Positions 35,301 through 47,300 of a stretch of DNA of 64,000 nt are shown here, piece by piece. How positions within the stretch are numbered: the stretch's first letter is position 1; every line of letters begins with the position of its first letter. Below the pieces are notes generated by a model that saw only the letters and a list, made by a program, of their open reading frames with translations, was not told the origin of the DNA and ran no database searches. Source of the stretch: Tetranychus cinnabarinus (Eukaryota > Arthropoda > Arachnida > Trombidiformes > Tetranychidae); contig WHVY01000006.1 in the NCBI GenBank assembly GCA_022266195.1, forward strand, positions 4,836,001 to 4,900,000, given 5' to 3'. Position numbers and translations under genes: made by a program.

Positions 35301-38300
35301 CTGTTACCAAATCATTGTCAACCCACTGTCTAATCCCTCGAGTAGAGTATAAAATTTCACGGGTTAAACCAGTCAACCTCATTTAAACTGTCCCAGTTAG
35401 ACTCTTCATGTAGCATGATAAACTCTGAAAGAAGGCAACCATTTTTCCCTGCTGTCTATTATAATTGGAATGATGATGAATATAAACTGTAAATGAATGG
35501 GAAAAGTTTCCCAGCATGATTAGCTTTATTAATCTAGATTAACATTAAAACTTTTGTTTCTTGGGTTAAACAAATGGCAATGGAAGCACAAGAAAAAAAA
35601 GCCAAATAAGATGAAAAAGGCATTTCACCAACACCATCATCATTTGTCATCATTTTTTCTCTTCTCTTTTTTTCTCTCACTCTCTTTATCTCAACCCAAC
35701 ACCAAAGTTCCAGCCAAAAAGGTGATTATTGCAGATGAAACAAATCAAATTGTTGAATCACTTGGATCTTACGGTGAAGGAACAAGCTTGAAATTAAAAT
35801 GCCTTGCTTATGGAGGTGAGTTTTCACATTTTTATTACCTTCTGTTTGACTTGATTTCAACCTTTCAATTAATATCTTTAAAATTTACTCTGAATTTACC
35901 TTCATTTTCCCCCATAATAGCAGGTTATAAGAAACAGTTTCAACATGAAAATCATTCATCATTTTACAAAAACGAAAATGATTTTTTCTTCAAAACTTTT
36001 TTTCTTCAATCCCTTTTCGATTGAAACCTTTCTCACAACAATTTTTCATATCATTTTTCAGTAAAGAAAACATATTATTCCTTCCCTGTCAAATTATTTT
36101 CTCCATTCCGTGTCGATTGGATTGCAATTTATTTGACTCAATCATGATTGAACTTTGTAAACAACAGATGAACACTTTTTGTTTTTTCAATCTCAACCTT
36201 TTTCGAATCTTTTTTTACTCTCTATTCAATTCATCTTAAACCATGGAAGCATCGAGTAGAAACAATAAAGAGGAGAAAAAAAAGTTTCAAAGGAACATGA
36301 GAAAACGAAGAAACATTTTTCAAAATTTACCTTTTTTCCTACCTTTTGTTTAACCTTTATCCATGGAAAGATAATTTTTTCATCTTTTTTTCCTCTTTTT
36401 TATATTCCATCATTGAACCGTGTTTACTTTTGTAATAACAACAACGGCTTATTGCCATTCTGTATTCAGAATTGAACAGAATATGAAAGGTGAAGAAAGG
36501 TAAACAGAAAAGGCAATAGCTAAAGGGCAAGTTTTCTTTTCGCTTCATTCATTCATTTCCCATTTTCCAATTTCATGGTTTTCCTTTTTCACCTCAAATC
36601 ATGATATTTGACTTGGAGACTTGAGTTGAAAAGTTTTTACTCTTGAACGGATAAACAAGAATCGGATTCGCCGCTTCCAATGAACTTAATCACGCTTGAT
36701 GAATCGACTTAGACAATAGAGTTTGACCTTTTGTTGCAACAATTTAAATCTTTTAAGTAAACAGAAACTTTGCATTTCAATTAAACATTTATGAGTTGAA
36801 GTGCAAAGTTTGGTGAAAAGTGTGAAACTCGATTTTGGAGTTGATCTTGTTGAGGATTATTTCATGATAAACAAGAGGCAAAAGTTTGAGTAAAATTTCC
36901 TGTCATCAATCAGAATATCCAAAACCGGAAAAGGGAAAGGTGAACAAGAAAGAAAAGGTATATCGAAAAAGAAGGAAGAGAACAAGAGGAGAAATTTTTT
37001 TTCCCTTCTCACCCATCCTGTGCAACATGAGAATGTTTGGATTGGAATAAAAGGAAAAATAAGAATTGATGATAATGAAGATGAAAATTGAGTGAGATGA
37101 AGAGATAAGAGATGGTCAATGATGACTGTGATGATGGAAAAGGAAGCAAAAGAATATGAAGTTTTATCTGAAAAACTGACTGAGTTTGGACTTGCAATGA
37201 ATAATAACTGTGCCAAAAGTGGATAAAAACGAATGAAAGGTTTATCATTTTAACTAAACTTTTTTTGTCCAACTTTTGGTCAAAGCCAATGAAAAATGTT
37301 GAACCAGAACAAGAATCAGTTTTTGATGTTTTTCCAAGTAAAGCTGCAATGAAACTCGAGATTAGATGAAAGATAAAAGATGGCCATTCATGTCAAATGA
37401 AAGGTTACAAGTCAACATCAGCTGATGTCTGCTAATACTTGGATTGACATTCAATTGTCAGTTCGACTGTTGAAATCTATTAGTTTTGTTGTTGCAACTT
37501 TACTGATCTGTTTCTTGGATACCAAGTTGAATGATGAAGTTAGATGAAGCAAAAAATGGAATCGAGAAAAGGATTTAATTTTATCCGCCATTTTCGGTTC
37601 GAACTTTTTTTTACTCTTCCATTTTCGAGTTAATCTGTGTTCCTTTGCGTTACCCTGTTGGCCACTTGGCAAGTGTTTCAATTTTGAGATAAACTTTTAT
37701 GGACAATTGGATTGAATTGAGAAAAGGAAATTGACCAAATTGACATGAAAATGAACATTAACACTAACTAATAGTAACAATAAGTTTAAGTGATTGAACC
37801 AGGGAATCACTGGCAAGGAAAAGTTTTGAAAGATTTGGAAATAAATGATGTTTTTCCCTTTAATATTTAACTTTGAGCTTTGATCAAGTTTTTCAGGGTT
37901 TTCAGGGTAAAAAGTAAATGATGGAAATGCTTTTTGTCCCATTTGTTGCTTTTGTCATTTGTAGATAATGATGGTTAAGAGTTGATCAACTTTTCAACAT
38001 TGAAATCAAGATGTTCAGTATTGATCTTTAATAGCTTTTGTCAACTTGCCAAGTCAGGTTAAAACTGAGAAACGCTAATCAACATTTTTCGTAACTTTAA
38101 ACTTCTCTAATCTTTATTTTATGCTCTTCACCATCAAAATCAAATCTTCATCTTGATCGTTTTTCATCATTACTGTCATCCTTATGATCTTCATTTTGTA
38201 CCTGAAAGAACAAAGAATAAGAAAATTTCTAAAATTGAAATTCGATTTTCACGAGATTCGTTCCAAAAGTTGATTCAAAATCTGAAAGCTTTCATCAATT

Positions 38301-41300
38301 GCATCATAAATATGCTCTAAAAAGACCGAGAAAAATTATCAATCGAAATTTTAGAAGTTTTCCAAATTCTTGTGTTCTTTTGGTTGTTTTTCTCGAGTTG
38401 CACTTTGAATCTGACTTTTCAAATGAATCTCTTTGAATCGAAAATGTTTGTTCAAAAAGTTTGCGACAGATGAAGTGGCAAGAGTTCGTTGCGAATAGAA
38501 AATGAAAATAGTTTTTGTCAAGATTAGGTAAAGAGATGAAGGAACCAAAGACTGGCTAAAATTGAGATTCCGTTTACAAGAGGCAACTCAGTTCATCTAA
38601 TCCTTGTATTGATCCTTGTTGATAAACTGTGAGCTTAATCAGTTTCTCTGCCTTTACATTGAATCAATAAACTTTGTTGCAACTCATCTAAATGACTTGA
38701 ACGGAGTAGAAAAGAAAATGAGAAAAAAAGAAAAATGTTTACCCTTTCTTTACAAGGTATCACAAAGAGCGCAACTCTTTTCATTCCTTCAACATAATCA
38801 TTGGACATGATTGTATTACAATTATTATCAATCAGAGTCAATCAGTTATTGATCTTTAACGAGCCCAAACAAGTAGACTTAATTGATGTAAAAAGAAGGC
38901 AACAAATCAGTTCAATTGATTTAAACAAAAGAAGAAGCTGCTTCATTCCAAGTATTTATCGAGAGGCAAACAGTTGAAGAAATTACCAAAAAGTTCTGTT
39001 AATCCATTGTGAATGAAAATGAGTAAAGTCAAAAGTTGAAATCAAAAAGTAGATAGAAAAGTTGAATTCCAAAAAAAAAACGATTTTTCCAATATTCAGT
39101 TAGAAAACAATCTGATTCAATACAAATTGTCAATTAGTAAAGGTTTTTGTGTCACTTTTCAGATTTTAAATTTAATCAAATCGCTATTAAAGCAACTGAA
39201 ACCAGACAAAGTTTTCTTTTACCAACATCATTAAGAAATTTTATCCAAAAAAGAAGAAAATGTTTTAAATAACAGAAAACGAAGAGTCGAGAAAAAAACG
39301 ATTTTCTCTTTTCATTCATTCTTTTTTGCTTCTGTTGTGCCTTTCTCTTTAATGATGTTTGAGCTAACGATTTTGGAATCATTTTTTTCCATCACTGATA
39401 GAACATTATTTTTGTAACCTTTTTCTTCTGTAGACACTGATAAGTACCTGATTCTTACAAATCGTGTTATTTTCATTATTATAATCAACAATGGGAGTGA
39501 TTGCACTCCCAGTGTGATGAATTGTTGGTCGCTTGTGCAAAGGCGAGAAGGAAAAAAACTGTTTCTTCTCAAAACCTTTCATTTTGTATAACATTTTCAA
39601 TAAATGATACAAAGTTGAACAACAAAAAGACCAAAAGTTGTGAAATGAGGTTAAAGTAAAAAGTAATTGAATGTGAATAAAATGGTTAAACTTGTTCGAT
39701 GCAAGTTTCACTTGGAATGCTCATGAACCCGTAAGTCTGGCAAGAGTTGCTTTTTGCTGAGTTGGTTTGTACAATCGACTTGATGAAAGGTGCAAAAGTA
39801 AAAAGAGAAAGGGAAAAGTTGGAAAAATTGTTTCCCATTAAAAGTTTGTCTCGTTTGAGGTGAATGCTCATTGATAATGAAATTTTGTATCAATTGATTA
39901 TAATTGAGCATTTACTTGAGCCGTCATTAGCTTCTGTCTTTGCTCGTAATTAGATGCAAACTAGTTATTAGTTTATCATAATTGACTAAATAAATCTCAT
40001 GTTACTCTCTATTGAACTTTTGTTGCAGAATGAAACAAAAAGAGAATTTTGTTTCTCTATTCTCTTCATCAGAATCAAAATAAGTTCAAACATTGTGATT
40101 TCATTAGAGTTTTGACGAGGATAATATCATTATATTAATATATGATTTTCGAAATTTGATGAGTCTTTTTATTCGTGAAACATTATCTCTGATCAATTAA
40201 GAGGTAAACAGTTGAATGGAATAAATCGTTCCATGGAAAATGCTACTTTAATAAATTAGTCTGGCAAAAGAGAAGTTGCCAGTTTTCGAGTTTCGATGAT
40301 TGCAATTTGCGAATTTAAGAGTTTTTCAATTTTCTAATTTTCGTCAGCGACTTTGTCATTTCTATTTTGATGACAGTTTCTATTCAAATACTGTTCAAGT
40401 AGCAATAGAAATGTATTCAACCACAAATGGCAAGAATCACTGAAATCTAATTAAATTCAGTCAATAATAAAGTTATGAATTATTCATTTTCTCGATTCAT
40501 TTTGTTCGCTTATAATGAAGGAAAGGTAAAATATGAAGCCATTTAAATGAATTGATGAACAAGTTCCAGTGATTGTCCACTTGGTCGGTCAACTTGACTT
40601 TTGTTTCGCAAGAAAGTTTAAGAATAATTCATCGTTTGAAAGGTTTGAAAGGTTTGTTACGGTAGTAATCTGAGAGAAGATTGCTTAACTTGCTTTCACT
40701 ACAAGTTTTGAGGTCGCATCATGGATCACTAAGATATCTACACCTATTTCAGATAACTGAGCTTCAGAAGATCTCATAAGAGATGATGAGTTACAAATCA
40801 CAAGTAGAAATACTTTTAGTTTTAATTGAAATACTTTATTAAAATAAGGTAACTGAGTGAAATTTAGTTGAACTCATAATTTGGATATTTCTTAAGAAAT
40901 TTAATGTTGAACAATTGAATGGAAGATATTATGAGAGTAATGAGAAGTGAATGACTTACAGAGAGGAAAGAGTAGTTAAGTGTAAGTGATTGAGGAATAC
41001 TGAAAATTGGGTTTTTATAACCAATGGAAAAACAAAGAAATAATTTTGGAGGGAATCGAGAAAGTAAAGTTTTTCACTGTCTAATTATGTCTGCTTTTGG
41101 TTAATTTTAACCAGTGACCAAATGGAGTCTTATCAGTAATTAATACTGGTAAAGCTACAAGCTTTTTACCTCTTACCATTATGTCTTGAGACATATATCT
41201 CCTAAGAGATTGTACCTTTGACAAGGCAAAGGGATTAAGAGAAGGTGAAAAACAGTTGAAAATGAAGATAAAAAAGAAAGTGAAATTTTGATCTCTTTCT

Positions 41301-44300
41301 TTTGTGCACTTAATTTTCACTCTTAATTTTGGTCAATTCTTTAACCAGAATTGTGGTCAAATTTACATGGTTTTAGAGGCTTAGCAGAGATTTACTTTCA
41401 GGATTCTGAACAATTGAGAAAGGCATTATTATCGGGTTTACATAGTTTTCAAGAACTGAATTTATATATTGTTTAAACAATAATTTTAAAATTGAATTAA
41501 ATTGAATTTGAATGAATTAAAACTAATCAAAGGTTTGAATCAAAGATTCAATGACAAAAACAGAAAGCAATTGAATGAATTTTCTAAGTTCAGATTTCTA
41601 CCTTTCACTTCCCTGAATTTAAGACCTTGAAATCTTAGGGAATTCAGGTTTAGGGATTTCTGTTAGAGGAATTGGAATCATTTGATGAGGACCTTTGATG
41701 GGTAGGATAAAATACATGTCTGCGAACTTGGGATGAGGAAATAGGTCGGTGATAAATGGTTGTTGTTGATGATCCTGAAGATCCTGTGGAGGTGAAGGAA
41801 TCTCTTGAACTTTCTGACATTCTCGAAGAGTTTGACTCCGGGTTATCCTTGGCTCTAAGATTTCTCCATGGGCTAGGCGGAATTGGATAAGGGATTACCT
41901 TTCCCTGTGCATAATTTCTTGGTGTATTGGATGATGAGGTTAAATCTATCGTGGATGAGGAAGTTGAAGTTGAAGTTGAAGAAGTTTCGGAGAGTGAAAC
42001 TGGAGATGAATGAGGAGCAGAAGGGGAACTTCGAGGCGAAGGAGTTCCAAGTAAATCAGCGATAGCTGAATAAATGGAGGATGGAGTTGATCTTTGATCA
42101 AACTCAATGACGGGAGGAGGAAAATCTGGTGATGCTTCAGGGTCTGAATTGTGTCGTCTCTTTTTTGAAGAGGAAGAAGATGAAATTGATATTGTTGATG
42201 AAGTAGCTTGAGCTACAGATTGAGATGAAGCAGGTAATGTTGACTGTTGTGATAATGGAGGAGTATCGGAAGGAGTGTGAGGGGAAACAACTCTGATTGG
42301 AGATGAAGAGGGTTCATCATCGGAAAGATCAATTAAAGGAAAGTTTTGATCAGTCTGAGGTCTAGGTGGAGATGGAGCTGGAGGATTGTACTCAGGAGTG
42401 ATTGAGTCAATTGATGAGGTTGAAGATGCGGATGAATCGGCTGAATGAATGGAGAAGTTTGAATCGCTTCCGTAGTTAGAATATTGAGATGAAGTTGGAG
42501 AAGTAGCAGGGGAAACGCAAGGCGCTTTGAATGATAAATCCTGATTTCTTATTCCATAAGCCCAGTTAGATGGCCATCGAGCTTGATTGTTTCTAACTCT
42601 CTTTTGATAAATCTCGAGAAGTCTTGCAACCTTTTTATTTCCACACGTTCGAACCATGTTCTCGTGATTAATTCCACCCCATTTGCGACTTTGCTCTTCA
42701 ATGTCTTGCCAATTAGCCATATACAAGTTCATACTTGTAATTGCCTCAATAGCTGGAGAATGAGGTTCAGCTCGAAGAGTGAAACCGGGAAATAATAAGA
42801 AGGAGATGAGGGAAAGAGAGGCTGGAGATGCTACATATGGTGAAAAGTGTTGGGTTATTTCCCTGAATTTATGCTGAAGAGCATAAATTTCATCTGGATG
42901 AAGGTCCAAAGAATGCATAACATTGATCAGTCCTGACCCAACAATAGCAGTAGCTGTCAAGAAGAAGGCGAGGATTTGATCTCTTACGGAGATAAAGGAC
43001 TTTGCGTGTTTGATGTCTTGTGGAGTAAGACCATGGAATTGCGTATCCATTTTAGCAATATCATCGTGACTGATTAAAGATTCATACACAATATTTCGAT
43101 ATCCATCGACAATTACAACCCAAACTGGTCTAGGTCGTAGAGCATCTCGTTTACCATCGACTGTACATCCATCAATTCGACAGTAAGCCATATGGATAGA
43201 GAAGGTAGTTTCAGGCGAGGGATGAATATCAATGTTTTGTTTGATGAGCTTTTCAGTGTTAGCTCGAAGAGGAGGCATATTGATTGCTGTGAGATTGTGA
43301 AAGGTTCGAGTTAGTAAGTCAACCTTATTCTTTCGATTTACTAAAGCTCTGGAATTTGATGTTGATGGGAAGATATGCTCCATGCGAAATCCACGTAATG
43401 AGGGAAAGTATTCTTTCGCTAGAATGAAAAGTTCTTGTTGCTTTTCAGGAGAAAGTCGTTCAATTGGGTTAATTTTAATGAAGGGAGTAAGGCGGTTTTC
43501 AGTTTCCGGTGCAACATTCTTTGCGAATGGAGGATTGGATCTTGGAATTCCACCTCTTGCAACCTTAACCCATTCTTCCGAATCAGTTAATAAATAGAAG
43601 GGGACTCGGGACCAGGTAATAGTGTGGGGTCGAGGTTTTATTACAAGAGGGTCAATCTTTTTACCCATAATTGGTTCGAAACCAACTATATGTTGAGCAA
43701 AATATTCACCTTCATATAAAGGATGAGTGGGATCTTGCATTTGTTTCTTTGCATCCCAGAAACCTAATTGAAATTGAGCGAGGGATCTAATTGCGACGGG
43801 ACTGAGAAGGGGATCATTAGGATTTTCATCCTTAAGATGGGATAAACAAGCCCAGAGATTCATTTTCTCGTACCATTGATTATCATGGCTACGATGATTT
43901 TCAGGTAAATCGAAATTTCCTGTTTGAAGATGTTGAGGTAAAAAGTTTGCTAAACTTTTTGGAGCTTTCTTTAGCTCTTCTTTCTTTTGAGAGGGAACTG
44001 AACTTGTTTCAAAGACAAATTTGAAGTAGAATTGTTCACTGAACAATCCAAGTCTACATTTAGGTTCATGTTCGAGGAATGAATCAAGGGGTAAGTTTGC
44101 AGTGCAGTGGGTTCGTCTGCATTTGAAAGTTGATTTGTTATAAATTTCGAGGGTTTTCTGATTATAAAGTTTCATAAAGAAAGGGTAATCATCTCTAGAT
44201 GAATGAAATTTAATGCATTGAGGAAGGATGCATAAGAATTGTTCAGGGTGTGAAATTGGGAGTAAACCAAGAATTGGAACGAGATTTCGAAGCCATTTAA

Positions 44301-47300
44301 TGCAATTTAGACAATAGCATTTACGACATGATCGACATTCACGAGGATTCAGTGCAAATTGTTCACAAAAGTGACACCTAATCTGTTCTTCAATCAAATC
44401 AAATTCAGGATTGTTAATGTGAGCTCGAACTATTCCGTGAGGAATTGTTGGTAACTCCATAGTTTTGATTGATTCGTCATGAAATACATTATCATATAGC
44501 TTGAATCTCATGAATTTGTCAAAATCATTTCGAATAACTGAAAAAGTTTTGGCTTTGGCTTTGACTATTTCCTTGATTTCAAAAAATCTTTTGTCAGATA
44601 CGAAATCAGGTAAAGGAGCAGTTTGCAAAGGTGCGGGATATTCATTTTTGGCAAAAGGATAATCTGAGGGTTTTAAATATCTGTTAGGCCATATTGTTCG
44701 GGTTAAATTTATTTTAGGAGGGACTGGAACTGGTTTGAAAGGAGTTTTATTATGAAGATTCGGAAGGTGGGAATCGGTTTGAGAGGAATTACTGAACCTT
44801 TGATTAATTGGAACAATTTGAGAATTGTTTGAATGATTTCCTGGATTCGACTGGTTATGATTGTTTGAATTGGAACTGCCCATCAGGGAATCATGGATCA
44901 TTTTTCTAACTTCCAAATTTGGTGTTCCTGCCGGAAATTTATGAACATTCATTTGTCCATCTTTCTTTGTAACCAAATGGACGGAATCTTGGAAGGCGCG
45001 TTCTTCACGAACTTGATTTTGATTTGAGTTTCTTCGCGAATCTCGAAATCGTCCATATTCTGAATCAGGCTTTGGTTGTTGACTAGTCTTCGCGACTTGT
45101 TCCTTGATTTCAATGGCCTTTGGATGGGTCACAAACTTCTTTAGTGGAATTTTTCCCTTCTTTGAAACATTGGAAAAGTTTTCAGGGTCCCAATTAAATG
45201 GAGGTTCTTGATATACTTGGTGGGATAAAGTTTCAGGGAACACAGTGGATGGTGATCTTGGCTTTCGACTGAGTCGAACAGCATCAGTTTCATCGTCTGT
45301 TGAATCTTCACTAAGAACATTAGATTTAAAATCATAATTATCACGAGTGTACTTGGTATTAGGAGGAGGCGGAGGAGGAAGCATATCGCTTTGAGATGAT
45401 AGAGATGGTAAAGATGAAGATCCTTTAATTATGATGGATCGATGAACTCGTTGATGAGTGTCTGGTTCACTTTCTGTGACCGAAGGAGGAGGACGAGGAA
45501 CGTAAATTTTAACACTTGGATCATCACTGAACCTAGCAGGAATTAAGTCTTGATCAGGAAATTTATTGAGAGGAACTGCTGATGGTGATGGTGATCTGAT
45601 TCGATCAACTCTGATGTGTGGTGTAGGAACACGAACAGTTTGTCCGGAGGGTAAAACTCTTTCAATGATAGTTTTCTTTGCTGGTTGCATATTGATGAGG
45701 ATGAGGATTGTTTGAACAATTGAAATTTGAATCGGAATGGAATGGGATTGAATAAAAAGGAAACTGTTGGAAAGTTTAGGAATAGTTTTGAGGGACTGAA
45801 GTAACCAAGTGAAAGATTTGATTAAACACAAATTGAAATGATTTGAAAACTTTGAAATAGTTCTAAAGAACTGAATAGATGAATATCCTTTAAGGGATGA
45901 GAAGATGAAACAATGTTGAAGGTTTTGAGAAACTTTGAAAAGTGAAAAGAATTCACAATTTGGTGAAATTACTGAGGTCTTAGAAGACTGTAAAAAGGGT
46001 AATAATTGTTGAGAACAACAGGTAGACAAGTTCAAGAAGAACGAAGGATTAAGGTAAAGTCGTAAAGTGAAGTTGAGACAAGAATTTGAGGTCGGATTAG
46101 CGAAATGAGTTGAAAGTGAAAAGAACTTAAGAAATTTTTCAAATGTAAAGCTTGAGCTTTGAAGTAGTCTAATGAAGAGAGAACAGTAAAGTGTGGGATC
46201 AAAAGATTCTATTGTCTTTACTTTGGTTACATTGGTACCAGAGGGGAAAAATTTTGCTCTCCCTTGATTACCAAATGCAACGCCATTGGTTAAAAAATCG
46301 GTTGAGTGAAAGTTTAACTTTGGTAATAGTTTGATATCAAAACCAAGCTTTGCCGGTGAGTTATCAAAGCAAAGATATAACACATAAGTGTTGTTGGGAA
46401 AATTTTGATTTTTTGTCTGGGATCTAGTTTGTCTCTTACTCATATCATTTGAATGATTAATTAATTTTTTAGATTGCCTTAAAATTTCTCTATCTGCGGA
46501 AAGATATTTTCTTTTGATTTTAGGCTTTTTAGCAGTAATTGGGAACTCTTTTTCAATATAATTTGAATTATCGGAAAAGTTTGAAGAATCTGAATTTGAA
46601 TGATTTAAAGGATTTTGTTCAATATTTGAATTAGAAGCATTTGAATTGTTAAATATCTCTCGAGAGATTGGCTTTGAAAAAGTATTTTGATCAATTGTAT
46701 TGTTTGAATTAACTCTTGTAGATAAATTTGGTTTGCTTTTTACTGATTTTGATATATCTTGAGATATTGTTTTAGGGTTTAAATCGGAATCTGAATCTGA
46801 AGAGGTTTGATTAGTTTGAGAGTCAATTGGATTTGTTAGAAATTTATTTAAATTGAAATCATCTTTTGAAATGATTAATGGCTGTTCTAATTGTTCTGAA
46901 TTTGTTGATGATTCCTGAGAATCATTTGGAATTGAATTTAAATCTGAATCTAAATCTGAATTTTGAGAGTTTATATCACTTGAGTGATCAACTAAATCAT
47001 CTGAATGATTATCTAAATTGTTAACTGAATTATTAACTGAATCTAATTCTGGGAAACTGAAAGTTTCTGGTTCTAAAAAGTTGTCTGGATTGAAGTATTG
47101 ATCTTTGAGCTTTCTCATTCGTTCATCTAATTCACCTCGATAGAGTTTTGTATTGGAAACATTTGAACTAAATAATCCTAAATCTGTTGTTTCTAACAAT
47201 AAAAGAGATCCTTTTTGCATTCCACACACTAAGTATGGGCCATGATACTTTTCTCGGAATTTCTTAGCTAATTTTGGGTCAACTGATTCATTCTTTACGA

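Larger units (their letters stand above)
17345..35707 (+). other. Sidestep-like gene, intron 1 (18.4 kb)
   Basis: Long AT-rich intron with many short random frames. It contains a tRNA-derived SINE (about 19720-20027), scattered GGGAGTGA motifs (19257, 19462 on minus, 19637, 20322, 20549, 20576, 32810), a (TA)n run near 18480 and a miniature LTR element (25247-26307). I find no additional gene. Confidence 0.7.

Noticed and set aside
40621..40680. 5-bp target-site duplication for the large element
   Set aside because: Left AGGTT and right GGTTT do not match over five bases; only the four bases GGTT are shared.
41081..41320. 79-codon frame inside the LTR (also 53154-53393)
   Set aside because: It lies in the U3 part of both LTRs, has no recognisable domain and is duplicated only because the LTR is duplicated.
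44468..44468. The accessory region as a retroviral envelope
   Set aside because: No signal peptide, transmembrane anchor or furin-type site is evident in residues 2145-3490; cysteines cluster as zinc ligands, not as ectodomain disulfides.
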